Shown here: one piece after another, positions 30,660-42,183 of the stretch
Numbering within the stretch: position 1 is the first letter of the stretch
Layout: every line of letters starts with the position of its first letter
NCBI GenBank assembly: GCA_025504975.1
Contig: JANUWI010000017.1
Coordinates: forward strand, 930,001 to 994,000
DNA: 64,000 nt
Reading direction: 5' to 3'
DNA from: Plenodomus lindquistii
Taxonomy: Eukaryota > Ascomycota > Dothideomycetes > Pleosporales > Leptosphaeriaceae
Position numbers and translations under genes: made by a program
The notes under the pieces: model-generated
Told to the model about the DNA's origin: nothing
The model's input: the letters and a program-made list of their open reading frames with translations, nothing else
Database searches by the model: none

Positions 30660-31458
30660 ATGTGGGACTTACTCACAATCACGGCCACGGCGCTCGCCAG
30701 CTTTGGCACCACCTTTCGCGACCATGGCACCATAGCATCTGTCTGCGCAGTCGGTCCCGCCATCGCCGCTTCTCTCACTATCATCCCCCACCCCGTCATC
30801 ACATGGCCCTCTGTCCTCACACTCTACGAGCAGTGCTGGGATCCAGCTGAAAATGACGTGGACGACGTGGGCGACTTGTTTGGCAATATCCTATTCTGTG
30901 AGCTTTTGCGCCCTTATGCAATCAAGGCCATGATCGATGGGGGTGCAGAAGCCAAGAAGATCGAGTTTCGTGAATTTGTCGCCAAAGAGGTGCTACAGAC
31001 TGACGAGCCTGAGCAATGGGTAGTTGCAGCGACCACTTCTTTTGGTGTGCAGGCTGAGCCTACGGTGAGCGCGCCACCTCTGCCCACGTCACACGAGCCT
31101 CCCATCTTCTGGATGGTTCTCGGACATGTCTTCAAGAGCATGAGTGATATGATGGACAAGGTTTGGGAAATAATGCTAGAATGCTCGAGTCAACAATGGT
31201 TAGTTCTAAAGATTGCTGTGCGCATGACTTGAAAATAACTTCGTGTAGTTCCCTTTCAATCCCGCTCGCCGACGATGGTCCTTTATCTATCTTCATCTTC
31301 CTCCTCGGACTACTCGTGGGTCAGTACGTTCGCATCATGCCATGGCTACGTCGCAGGCGTCGTCGGAATCCTGACGGAACGGCTGGAGAAGCCGGTCCTG
31401 ATGATGATGACGACGACGGTGGCGTGCCTGGCAACGGCGGAAACGACCCTGATGCACC

Positions 31459-31491
<33 letters not shown>

Positions 31492-32317
31492 GCTCGACGA
31501 CGACCATTTGCTAGATTTCCTTAAAGACATACCCAAAGGGCGGCTCCTACCCTACATGGATGATCCCGACTCCAACGACGACGAAACGGACAATGCCCCC
31601 ACCGAGACCCCTCTTCTCAACAAGACGCCCACTAAGAAGCGCAAGAGGACGTCTGCTACTCCACGAGAGTCTGAGAATACGCCTGTCGGGGTCACGACTA
31701 CTGGTGACAATCTTCCCACCAACACCACGACCAAATCCCCCACGCACACTTCTTCCAGAGCCCCCAAGTCAAGAAAAGAGTGGGACAGAGCATTCGCCAA
31801 ACTCCGCGCAAAAATAGAGGCCCAAGCAATAGAATGCGAAGAAGCTCGTATTGCCGCGGTGTCTATGATTGACCTCACCACCGAGACTGGCTTTAAGATC
31901 AACTACACCGATGGCGCCGCCGACCCCTCCACCCACCCTTCCCCAGCACCCACTCCACCCACCACCGGGTTAACCGGTTTCGCCAAGATCCGCGCAGATA
32001 TGGCCGCCTCAGTCCTAGCCCGCCAGAATGCTGCTCGCGTCGCTGCCATGAGGGGTAGCGCGTTGCCCGGTACCCGTAAGAAGGCTCAGATGAAAACTCC
32101 TACCGGGTCTTCCAACGATGTTCAGAATCCTCCTATTTCGGCTATGAATGGACGTGAACGTCAGCAACAAGGACATGAACAGGGAAATCATAACCTTCGA
32201 CCCTTTAATACGGGCAACTTCGTGCACGTCCCGACGCAACACTCATTCGGAGTCACAGATGGTGGCCGTTTCTCGAACGATACGTATAAGCATAAACCTT
32301 CGCACTTCTCATTGTAA
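30660..32317 (+). CDS. Hypothetical membrane-anchored protein with poly-Asp tract
   Basis: Two exons (30660..31198 and 31249..32317) with a 50-nt phase-2 intron, 535 residues. I start at MWDLLTITATALASFG; an in-frame upstream Met adds a His/Thr-rich peptide. Residues 1-50 contain two hydrophobic stretches, a folded acidic part follows (WDPAENDVDDVGDLFGN), and a clear helix occurs just after the splice (FIFLLGLLVGQYVRIM). It is followed at once by six arginines, giving a stop-transfer signal. Beyond it the protein is disordered: an acidic region with ten consecutive Asp, a KKRKR nuclear-signal-like stretch, Thr/Pro-rich linkers and a short helical patch (KEWDRAFAKLRAKIEAQ). I do not recognise the family. 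Confidence 0.65.
31460..31489 (+). repeat. (GAT)10 microsatellite in coding sequence
   Basis: Ten perfect GAT codons encode ten Asp residues inside the hypothetical membrane-anchored protein. The unit is in frame, so length change would alter the acidic tract without breaking the frame. Confidence 0.9.
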
Positions 32318-33361
32318 ACCAGTAGATGCACGCCATTAATGCATCTGACGCCCGCGGAAACGTGATCAACGTCGGACTCCAACAAGGCTCTCGAGTCCAG
32401 CCTCCACAAACTCAGCACGACTGTACACATCGTACCCTAACGATTGTGATCAAGACATCATCGAAACAGATGTAGACCGCATACTTCGCGTATGCGTCTA
32501 TTTGCGCCGCACCTTTTTGGTGTCGACGAGATACTTGCGTTTTGTATTTTGCGCCGCACTTTGTAGTGTCGGCGAGATACTTGCTTTTCTGTTCTGCGAT
32601 TCCTTTCTGTTTTTTTGTTCTGCTAGACTTTGTTGCATGGCTTGTTGAATCTGGGAGCGATGCTGAAAACTGTCTTCACTGCGGTGGATATCGCTTTTGC
32701 AATCCTCGAGCGTGGCGTTTCTTCACGACTTGCATTGTAGGTTTGGAGTTGAAGAAAATTTTATGGTGGTGAACTGAAGGAGGAAGGAGGGAAATGACAT
32801 GATGCGTGGATGGGAGGATCAAGTCAGTGCATGTTGTTTTATTGTATTGGGAGAGAAAATGGGGTGTTTTCAGATGAATGAAATACGTTGGGGTATTCAA
32901 CTCTCTTATGATGAGAGGGCAGTGATGTGAAGTACGAAGGTCAAGTTGATGGAAGTTGAGCGGACAGGGATATGAAAGCCGTGAGTGCTGCTATGGAAGG
33001 TTGGTGGTTGAGTACTTCAGACCACCATATGTGCCTTTCTATGACTAGGGAGATAGGCTGATATGCGAAGATATCGAGTCGGTATTCCTAAAAACAATGG
33101 ATGAATGATCGACTTAGTCGGCATATGATGGATTGATGTGGTTTAGTGATGGTATGGATGGTATGACGCCATCAGGGTCCAGGGTGCAGGGGTGGGGGAA
33201 AGGAGCTAGCAGCCCCGCGATAGCAAAAATGTGTATCGCGAGAGAGAGCCCAAAGGCCCCGCGTTTGAATGCTGCGACGCGTCCAATCTCTCTGCAAGAC
33301 GAGAATACCGTGTTTTGCCCCTTATATACCCTCACGTAACATTTCACTTCCCTATCGCAGA
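32318..33361. other. Intergenic
   Basis: No supported gene. Contains the tandem duplication listed separately and the promoter of the phosphorylase gene. Confidence 0.4.
32501..32594 (+). repeat. Imperfect 47-bp tandem duplication
   Basis: Two adjacent units, starting at 32501 and 32548, share TTTGCGCCGCAC, a GTGTCG(A/G)CGAGATACTTGC core and a T-rich end. They differ mainly in the middle. Located downstream of the poly-Asp gene, in non-coding sequence. Confidence 0.7.
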
Positions 33362-34359
33362 ATGGCAGGCGTACCCAGCACCTTTGATGGTAATTGGGCC
33401 ATGTTAGCCTACGCAAACACAACACCACGCTAACCATGACCACAGCACCGGTGCACATCGCCGTGATAGGCGGCACTGGAATCTCGTCCCTTCCAGGCTT
33501 CGAACTCGCGGCCACCCTCGACATTGACACGCCGTGGGGCAAGCCGTCGTCGCCTATCGCCATTGTGCAGCACCCTTCGCCCTCGACGGGCAAGCCCATC
33601 CCCATCGCCTTCCTCTCGCGTCACGGGCTGCACCATGAATTTGCGCCTCACGAGGTCAAGAACCAGGCCAACATTGCCGCTCTGCGCCATATTGGCGTGC
33701 GCACCATCATCGCCTTCTCCGCCGTCGGCTCGCTGCAAGAAGAGGTTCGGCCGCGCGACTTTGTAGTCCCCGACCAGATCATCGACCGCACAAAGGGCGT
33801 GCGCCCATTCACTTTCTTTGAGGGCGGCATGGTGGGCCACGTTGGCTTTGGGGACCCCTTTGACAGGAAGCTCGCCGACATTGTTCGGCAATGCGGCCAC
33901 TCATTGGAGGGTGAGGGCGTTACGCTCCACGACAAGGGCACCATTATCTGCATGGAGGGGCCGCAGTTCAGCACACGCGCAGAATCGAACCTCTACCGCA
34001 CATGGGGCGGCACCGTCATCAACATGTCTGCGCTGCCCGAGGCCAAGCTTGCGCGCGAGGCTGAGATTGCATACCAGATGATTTGCATGGCTACGGATTA
34101 CGATTGCTGGCGGGGCGATGGGTCAGAGGATGTCAATGTCGCCATGGTCATGGCGCACATGAAAGCCAACGCTGAGAATGCGAGACGCTTTGTCGGCGCC
34201 GTGCTCAACGAGCTGAGCAAGGAGGAGCATGGCGAGCAAGTGCTTGCGAAACACCTCGACGGCCAGATGAGGTTTGCAGGCGCCATGACGAAGAAGGAAG
34301 GCAGAGGTGCCGAGGCGGAGAAGAAGCTGCAATGGTTGTTCCCTGGCTACTTTGACTAG
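33362..34359 (+). CDS. MEU1: S-methyl-5'-thioadenosine phosphorylase
   Basis: Two exons (33362..33389 and 33446..34359), 313 residues. The short first exon MAGVPSTFDA continues directly into PVHIAVIGGTGI. The 56-nt phase-1 intron has a CGCTAAC branch and CACAG acceptor. The protein carries the hallmarks of MTA phosphorylase: GGTGI phosphate loop, FLSRHGLHHEFAPHEV, NQANIAALRHIGV, the substrate motif MEGPQFSTRAES, INMSALPEAKLAREAEIAY and MATDYDCW. It cleaves methylthioadenosine with phosphate to adenine and methylthioribose-1-phosphate in the methionine salvage cycle, as a cytosolic trimer. Length matches the family. Purine-nucleoside phosphorylases of the same superfamily differ in the substrate motif, so the call is firm. 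Confidence 0.93.
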
Positions 34360-35244
34360 GCCAACATGGTACCTAGGTATATAGTATATACTGGGAGCTG
34401 AACAATGTGGAGACATGTGAGCGCTGCCATGCTTGCAAGTCGCAAATAACACGAATGTAGTACACATGACAAACTGTGTACCCACCAATCCCGCGTCGAC
34501 AAATCTCGAGTGTCGCATTGGGAAGGTGCGAAGACGCGTCTAGACATTGTGCATCAACATGGCAGTCATCTCGTCATTGCAAAACATTCATCCCGGATTT
34601 CCCATATCGAGAACTGACCGCAAACCCAGTGGCCTGTTCAGCCATCGCTAATCGACCGCCGAGTGCAGCTTACCTTCTTCGCACCTTCCTGTTCGGGACA
34701 TGATCAGCACAGTCTTACTCTATCTGCCGGTACCACGAACCTTAGCAAGACCTCTACAAGCCTCGCATGAATATGAACTGAATTCAGTTCAACGTCCTAG
34801 GCACAACAGACGGACTCTAAAAACTGTCAGGGCGAGATGTTACGCACCCGTTTCGATCCGTGTGACAAGACGTGGAGAAAGACGTCGAAGGAGGTCATGA
34901 CGCCATGTACCTGCATGTCTCCGACCATTGCACCGTTACTGCGTAACCTCCACAATCGACCACAACCGCAGCCGAACACCTTATCGTTGCTCAGTGATCG
35001 ACACATCAACCATATCTCCGGTATCGTCGCGATTCCTTGCCGCAGCCCACTTCCCGTCAATACCAATCCCGGGTCCAGGTCCCGGTAGATGCAGGACGCG
35101 GGTCCAAGTCCAACGTCACTGCCATGCAACTTCAACCGCACAAAGTATAAGATACTTGTGAGCCTTGACAACTCAAAAGTCACGCATCATCCACGGTGCT
35201 CACTCGTCTTATCTCGCCAAGCCGCTGCATACTCAATTGGCATT
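34360..35244. other. Intergenic
   Basis: No supported gene. The frame of the amidase first exon stays open to 35089, but the upstream part lacks protein-like features; the signal peptide marks the start at 35245. Confidence 0.4.
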
Positions 35245-37108
35245 ATGGTCTCGGCATTGTTCTTGGCCAAGGCCTTTGTGGCTTTTGCGCCGTTGACGAG
35301 TGTATGGGCGCAGTATGAGACGACACCGCAGTTGCCGTTGTTGTTGGATGCTACGGCGGAGGAACTGACGTTCGGGCTGGAGCAGGGCAACTTTTCGAGT
35401 GTGGATTTGGTTAATGTGAGCAAAAATCTTCTTGAATTAATGTCCGAGGCACTCGAACAATGCGCCTTAGACAGTAAAGGGCGTGATCAAGAGATTGAAA
35501 TAGGAAATCACAACTCAGGCCAATCGAGGAAATCTAGTCTCGGTGCAAGAGAATAATTACTAACACCTTCAAGGCGTACGTTGCTCGCATCCTTGAAGTG
35601 AACAGCACATTGCACATGGTCACCGAGATCAACCCTGATGCGTGGAGTATTGCAAAACAGCTGGATGCTGAGCGTGCCAATGGAACACTCAGAGGGTAAG
35701 ACGCCCGGATTACGCTCATCAAATTGTCAAACTCACATCCACTAGACCGCTTCACGGCCTACCGATCCTTATCAAGAACAACATTGCCACCGCAGACGAA
35801 ATGAACAACACCGCGGGCTCTTTCTCTCTCCTCGGCGCAAAAGTCCCCCGTGACGCAACCGTCGCATCCAAACTCCGCGCTGCAGGCGCCATTCTTCTCG
35901 GCAAGGCTAACCTCTCCCAATGGGCCAACTACCGCTCCTCCAATTCTTCCAACGGATGGTCCGCCCATGGAGGCCAAACATACGGCGCCTATTACCCTGG
36001 CCAAGATCCCTCTGGTAGCAGTAGCGGTAGCGGTGTTTCTGCAAGTCTCGGCCTCGCATTCGGCACCCTGGGCACAGAAACAGATGGCTCGATCCTGTCC
36101 CCCAGTCAGCTTAACAACATTGTCGGTATCAAGCCAACCGTTGGGCTTACCAGCCGCACCCTCGTCATCCCCATCTCCGAGCGTCAGGACACTGTAGGTC
36201 CCATGGCTCGTACAGTCAAAGATGCAGCATACATCCTGCAAGCCATCGCCGGCCCTGACCCAACAGACAACTACACTTCCGCCATCCCTTGGGCCTCCAA
36301 TTCGAGCGCCGCAAAGCCGGATTATGTAGCAGCGTGTACGTTTGATGCCCTCATCGGCGCCCGCATTGGCGTCCCGCGCAACGCAATCGGTCGCCGTACC
36401 GCAACCTCCGCTCCCATCCTCGACGCTTTTGAAGCCGCTCTCACGGTGCTCAGAAACGCAGGCGCCATTATCGTGGAAAACACAAACTACACCGCCTACG
36501 CTCAATACCTAAACTCCACCGCCGAAGATACCGTCCTGTCCGGCGACTTCGGCCCCAACCTCGCCGCATACCTCGCCCAACTAACCTACAATCCCAACGA
36601 CGTCGTCGACCTAGCCGACGTAAGCAACTTCACGCAAAACTTCCCCGCAGAAGAATACCCCAGCCGCAACACCGCAATCTTCGACACCGCCCTCGCGCTA
36701 AACTTCACAAACACCGATGCAGAATTCTATAACGCGTACCAAGAAGACCTTTTCCTCGGCGGCCCCGGCGGCATCCTCGGCGCACTGGACACATACAATC
36801 TCGACGCCGTGGTCATCCCCTCCAACGTCGCATCTGGTATCAGCGCCATCATAGGCGCACCGGTTATCACGGTCCCGCTGGGCGCCCAGCCCGCTAACAC
36901 TACTGTTGTCACGAATCGACGGGGAAACCTAAATGCCACCGCGCCGGGTATCCCGTTTGGCATTAGTTTCGCAGGCGCAAAGTGGAGCGAAGAGACGCTT
37001 GTTGGGTTTGCGTATGCGTATGAGCAGCGCACTATGGTGCGGACGAAGGTTAAGCCGTATATTCAGCCTACGACGGAGTTGGCGCATGTTGTTGGGGAGG
37101 AGAAGTAG
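35245..37108 (+). CDS. Secreted amidase (amidase-signature family)
   Basis: Three exons (35245..35415, 35574..35695, 35746..37108) with a 158-nt phase-0 and a 50-nt phase-2 intron, giving 551 residues. Signal peptide MVSALFLAKAFVAFAPLTSVWA. The amidase-signature triad is present: Lys108 in PILIKNNIAT, the cis-Ser within GSSSGSG (residues 188-194) and the nucleophile Ser213 in GTETDGSIL. The TETDGSIL variant, rather than the usual TDxGGSIR, is typical of the plant/fungal glutamyl-tRNA-amidotransferase-A-like secreted subgroup. Many N-x-S/T sites agree with secretion. Substrate unknown; amides or nitrile-derived amides are possible. The first intron is the longest in the window. Confidence 0.88.
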
Positions 37109-38193
37109 GAGCGTGTGGGTAGAGAGTGGTGTGGTGGTAATTTGAACATCATTGTGTTTGAGGGGATTGGGTGTAGTTATCAAGGAAACGTGAAATGAGA
37201 TAGATCATGACAATATGGGAAGTCATGTGACCGATTATATTCCCTACCTCTCACAAGAAAGACCGCTGGTTCACTGCACTGCCTGTCCCATACTTCTGCG
37301 CCTTTTATGTGAGATGAATTCAGTCAATGGATATTCAAACACCTCGCCTCCCTAGATAGGACTTCCCGACGCCCGAAGTCATCAAGCAGCCAGATACAAC
37401 GTATGCAATAACAACACCCCCTCCCTCGCATCAATGCAAACGTCTCACTTGGATAGGTGTTCGCTTGCTTTATCACAATTGTGGGGACTGGGCGGTTGAC
37501 GTGTGAATTGAATGGACGACATATGTAAGGAGTGAAGTGAGGTGGTGTGTATACGCGGTAATATAATGGGATGTTGGGAAGAATCTTTAGATCCAGGTTT
37601 GCCTGTATCTCCGCTTGTTTGTCGTGAAGCAAATGCCAGTATCGGAGTCAGGTATAAGACTGGCGGCAGTCTCTATGTACTTGTGGCTCCGCTTCGTATG
37701 GACTTATTATTAACTATGGTATATGGTTCCTGTACCTTCGGATCTTGGCTTATGAATTATACATTATTTTAACTCTCGAAGCTTTGATTCACTGTAGCAT
37801 AGAGATTATGCTGCTTCACTTGTGCTGTCGTGATGATGGTCACGTGCCTGCCCCTTTCACCCCGGGGCGTCATGGCAATTGGACTGGATCGTGTGCCGCC
37901 TGCGGTTGAATTTCGTCATATGATCTTTGGAAGGTTTGAGTCGGAGCTGGTGAAAGGAGATTTGATTCGCTGGTGGGAGCATGCAGTGGACGGGTGGTGG
38001 GTTCAGTTTGGTAGAGAAATGTACCTGCATTAGCGTCAATGGCGGCACTGAGGGGACTCCGAAAGCTTTGATCATCCAGATCCTCTGCAGCAGCGGCTGT
38101 GACGTTGCTATACGCTGATTCACTACCTCCCTGAAAATTTTCGCCAGCACTCAGCCACTCAATCTCAAGCTCATCCTCGAGAACACGCTCACG
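37109..38193. other. Intergenic, promoter of F-box-like gene A
   Basis: No supported gene. Holds the 41-bp element at 38021..38061 shared with the paralogue downstream. Confidence 0.4.
38021..38061 (+). promoter_or_regulatory. Conserved upstream element of tandem pair, copy A
   Basis: 34 of 41 bases match the element at 40339..40379. The blocks GTACCTGCATTAGCG and GGCACTGAGGGG are identical in both. It lies 173 bp before the start of gene A; in gene B the distance is 152 bp. Sequence around it is not similarly conserved, so it may be a regulatory site or leader element kept after duplication. Confidence 0.5.
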
Positions 38194-40043
38194 ATGGGTT
38201 GCAATCGCGAGTCCAAGCCTCAGCAGATGCGTTTTCGCATCCAAGGCGCAACATACTTCTATCCATGGAGCGCCCAGCGCTACTTCACTCTCCGCCTCCA
38301 ACCCCCGAACCCGGAGCATCTCCGAGAGCGTTTCTTTCCCTACGAGTTCGTTGCGCCTCGCTCACAGCAACAGCAAGATCCAGTTCTTCGTCTCATCCGC
38401 GACACCATATTCACCTTGAATGAGACCCCTGAGCATGGACTCCTCATGTGGAACAATAACATTCGCGTAGTGCCCTCGACGACTGCGCCACCCATTTGGC
38501 CTCCAAACGCCACCAATACAAACGACGTAAAATTCTACACTTTCACCCAGGACAATACGGAGTTCCCTCCTACTCTTCCAGTCTCGATCATCCCTCGCAC
38601 AGGTGCATTGACCGCAGATAAGCTCCACGTCCGCAAAGCAGGCGCGTGGATTCCCCTCTTCAAGTTCCTTCTCGATCTGGCTGATCCCAATATTCTGCAT
38701 AGACGAGGTCTCAAATCGTCCTCATATTTCTGGTATAAACGCACGAAGAAGACGTTCCGCCTCATGGACCTCCCTACCGAATTGCGATTGCAAATTTTTG
38801 AATACGCAATGGCGCCCATGGGCGAAATCTACCCTCTGAACAAGGCCTGCAAGCAGTTCACCTTAGACCAAGACTTTACACGTCATCACATCACACCGGG
38901 AATCGGATACGAGAAAGACTGTCTGGACTACTACCTCCATAACCTCATCACCGGCGGTCCAGGTACCCCCTACCGAGGTTCAACGACATACGAGCACCGC
39001 GCCCCCGTCTCCGCGCCAAACATGTCGCTCCTCTACGTAAACAAGCAAGTCAGCCAAGAAGTCTTGCAAACAGCCTGGGAAGCTCCCAAAAAATGTTTCC
39101 TAGACCACTGGCTCTTCATTCCCGTCCTCGAGTCCCGGATCGGCGCCGCAGCGCGCTTCAACCGCTTAAACCGCATCGAACTCGCATTCACCCTGCGTTC
39201 ATGGTTCAAGTTTTTCGGCGTGCACGTTCAGCCGACCATCTACATCACCGAGTCTGAGAACATGGGATACTACCTCCATCGCCTGGCCAGGAACACGCGT
39301 CTCCACATCCGCTTCCGCGACCCGGCAGATGGGTATGCGGGCGACCCCTGGGGCAGCGACGTCCCTGACAGCGTCGATGCGGAAGAGGGTACTTATACGG
39401 TGACGACGTGTCAGTCTGTGCTTGTGGATTGGACCCTAACGTTCGCATACGAACACATCAAGCGTATGAATGTTACCATCGAGGGCTACGTGCGTACGCA
39501 GCAGAAGAACTACTGGGATGAGATTTTCTGCAAGGCGCGGAGGGGTGAGGAGCTTGGGTATGATAATGAGGTTGAGCTCAAGGCTATTTTCCATCTCAAG
39601 AGCAGCGAATTGTACGAGCCTCTTTTTTTTTCCCTCAACGATGATGATGGTACTAATGTTGGTGTTTAGGCCCCCAACTTGCACCTGTCGCAAGTCTTGC
39701 ACTTGTTCTCGTAGGAATCGGTGGATTAGTGAATGGGATAGCTTGGGTCGTGACGATTGTAAGTTCCACGACTTTTGAAACTTGGAAGTGTGAGAATACT
39801 AACGGGTGTGCAGCCTACTTTAGCAAAGATTCCAATTTCGACTACGGGGATGTGCCGCTAATTGAGGAGCGTGTGGAAGAGGTTGTCGCAGTGCCAACCG
39901 ATAACCCATGGGCTGCGAACATCGCGACGGTCGGAGATGGCGTTGAGGCTGGTGATGTTCCTGCGGCTACTGACGCAGGTCCTACAATTATAGACTGGGC
40001 TACGCTGCCCCCAGCGCCTTCATTTGAATCATCCTGGGGTTAG
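38194..40043 (+). CDS. F-box-like protein with Cys-rich tail, tandem copy A
   Basis: Three exons (38194..39611, 39670..39758, 39814..40043), 578 residues. The N-terminal 170 residues (RYFTLRLQPPNPEHLRER, TLNETPEHGLLMWNNNI) are shared with copy B. The F-box-like motif MDLPTELRLQIFEYAM lies near residue 192, followed by family text such as SLLYVNKQVSQEVL, RIELAFTLRSWFKFFGV and LTFAYEHIKRMNV. The unspliced frame stops at 39669. Splicing (phase 2, then phase 1) instead adds a Cys-rich exon, PPTCTCRKSCTC, and a final acidic exon ending PSFESSWG. The same junction occurs in copy B, which supports it. It is a different family from the 22-30 kb array despite the similar motif. Function unknown. Confidence 0.75.
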
Positions 40044-40490
40044 AACACAACTTATGTTTTTCATTAATGTTATCTTGTACAGTCCCTCGATGTGATCGTC
40101 ACTTTCTAGTTCGACTTCGCAATGATGCTGGTACTGCAGGTGAGGCCAAAGGTCACGTGCATAGCCCTTCCACTTCAGGGCATCAGGGGCCTTGGCCCCG
40201 ATGCCGCATCCTGCATGATTGGGCCTTCTTCTGGTAGTCTTCTGGGCCAGAGCTTATAGCACGGACCTGGTTTGCTGCAAAGGCCCTGTGAAAGACGCAC
40301 GTTCGGTACCGTGAAAAAAGTGCATTGTGGGTGAAAAGGTACCTGCATTAGCGCCACCGTTGGCACTGAGGGGTTTCCGAGCGTCTCGAAGTCGCGTTGT
40401 GCTGCCCCCCTACCACCTTATCACTGTATCCCCGACACGAACTTCTATCTTATTTTCAAAGCTCACCATCTGATTCGATCTCACGTCACC
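40044..40490. other. Intergenic between tandem copies A and B
   Basis: Terminator of A and promoter of B; holds the second copy of the shared element. Confidence 0.4.
40339..40379 (+). promoter_or_regulatory. Conserved upstream element of tandem pair, copy B
   Basis: Counterpart of 38021..38061 (34/41 identical), located 152 bp before the B start. Confidence 0.5.
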
Positions 40491-42183
40491 ATGGCTCGAG
40501 GACGCTACGAGAAGCCCGAACAACTTCGTCATCGGCTCGCGCATGTCAAGACTAGTCGCACATCATATGCGCGGCTGTTCACGATGCGTCTCCAGCCGCC
40601 TGACTACAACCACATACGTGACCGCGAGTACGTCTACAGATTCAAATCCAGTGCCCCTCAGCGCGACCCTGTCATAAGACTCATACGCGAAACCATCCTT
40701 GAGCTCAATGAGACTCCTGAACACGGCTTGATCATGTGTAACGCAAACATCCACGTCGCTCCCACCACATCTGCCCCTCCTATATGTACCCTCAACGCTC
40801 AAGGTACGAACGACATTAAGTTCTACACCTTCTCGCAAGATAAGAAAGAATTCCCTGCCACAGTCCCTGTTGCACTTATCCCACCCACCAGATCCCTCAC
40901 AGCCGCAAGCCTTCACGTCCGCAGTGCTTGTTCGTGGGTTTCGCTTTCAACCTGGCTCTTGGATCTCGCAGACCCGAAGCTCCTGCAAGATCGCGGCACC
41001 GAGTCCTCTACCTACTTCTGGCGCAAGCGCAGCAAGAAGCCCTTTCGCCTCCTCGACTTATCTGCAGAACTACGCTCCATGATCTTTGAGTTCGTGCTCG
41101 CGCCCACAGGGATCGTCTATCCAATCAGCCAAAGCTGCTGCGTCGAATATCCCTTGGGAACGCACTATGACCATAGCCTAGTCCAAGACATCCCAAAGTA
41201 CCACAAAATGCTAGGAATGGGACGCAAGGCAAACTCGAAATTCGATTTCTGGGCTGACACCGGCCTTCAGAGGCTCCTTAACGACAAGATCGAAACCAGC
41301 GGCGGCATTTACCACCAACAAGGTTCATATGAAGACAATGAAGCGGTGCCTAGCCCAAATCTTGCCATCTTCCGTGTCAGCAAGCAGGTCACCGCTGAGG
41401 CGCTTAAGGCAGGTTGGGAACGTCCACTACGTTCTTACTTGGACTATTGGCTGTTCTTTGCGGTGTCGAAGTCATAGATTGGTGCAGCCATTGAGTACAA
41501 CCACCTTGGTCGGATTGAACTCGCTTTTACGGCCAAGTCATGGTTTGCCTTCTCGGTGTCAGCGTGGGCAGTAATGTTCATATGAATGCGTCGCATTCAT
41601 ATGCGCACTACTTGCGTCGACTACCGGCCAACACGTGGCAAGCCAATTGGGGCGAACCACACATCACATGTCAGATCGAAATCGTGGAATGGGTTCTTAC
41701 TTTCGCATATGAATATATCAAGCACATGAACGTGCAATTGTCGGGATTTGTTTGCAAAGCCCGGAAGGGGACCTGGGAGAATACGCTTAAGAAAGCAAGG
41801 ACTGGCCAAGCAGACTACAACAACGACTCAAAGTTGAACACGATCCTGTCACTCGGACACGCTGACCTGTAAGTTACTGATACAACCCACCATTCGTCCT
41901 TTACCTATAGTACCTGACTGCAGATCTCATACGATACTTGAAGACTAATGTATGCTACAGGCCTCCAAAATGCAAATGTAGCATCCCCTGCATTTGCTAC
42001 GATGCAAACCGTATCATGTGTGAGCCTGCGTGTAAGTGCACCATCTGGATTGGAAAGTCTCCCGGTCATCCTAATGCAGCTGCTGACTTTGACCTAGGGG
42101 TCCTCAAGAATGGGTCTACTTTCGATTTCGAGGATGGGCTCTTGCCCAAGAATGCTAAGAGTATTGGCTGGTCTCCTGCCTAA
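40491..42183 (+). pseudogene. F-box-like protein with Cys-rich tail, tandem copy B, broken
   Basis: Starts MARGRYEKPEQL and follows copy A through the N-terminal region (TLNETPEHGL corresponds to ELNETPEHGL) and the F-box-like motif LDLSAELRSMIFEFVL. At 41475-41477 an in-frame TAG stands where A has CGG (Arg in ESRIG). After it, family text continues (IGAAIEYNHLGRIELAF), then a one-base frame change near 41556 is needed to reach GVSVGSNVHM and LTFAYEYIKHMNV. The phase-2 intron at 41869..41960 and the Cys-rich exon (PPKCKCSIPCICYDA, later EPACKC) remain intact. Either it is a recent pseudogene or it makes a 328-residue truncated protein ending before the C-terminal half; transcripts would decide. 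Confidence 0.7.

Noticed and set aside
31321..31902. Antisense frames rich in Ser/Val opposite the poly-Asp gene
   Set aside because: Generated by the GAT repeat and acidic codons read on the other strand.
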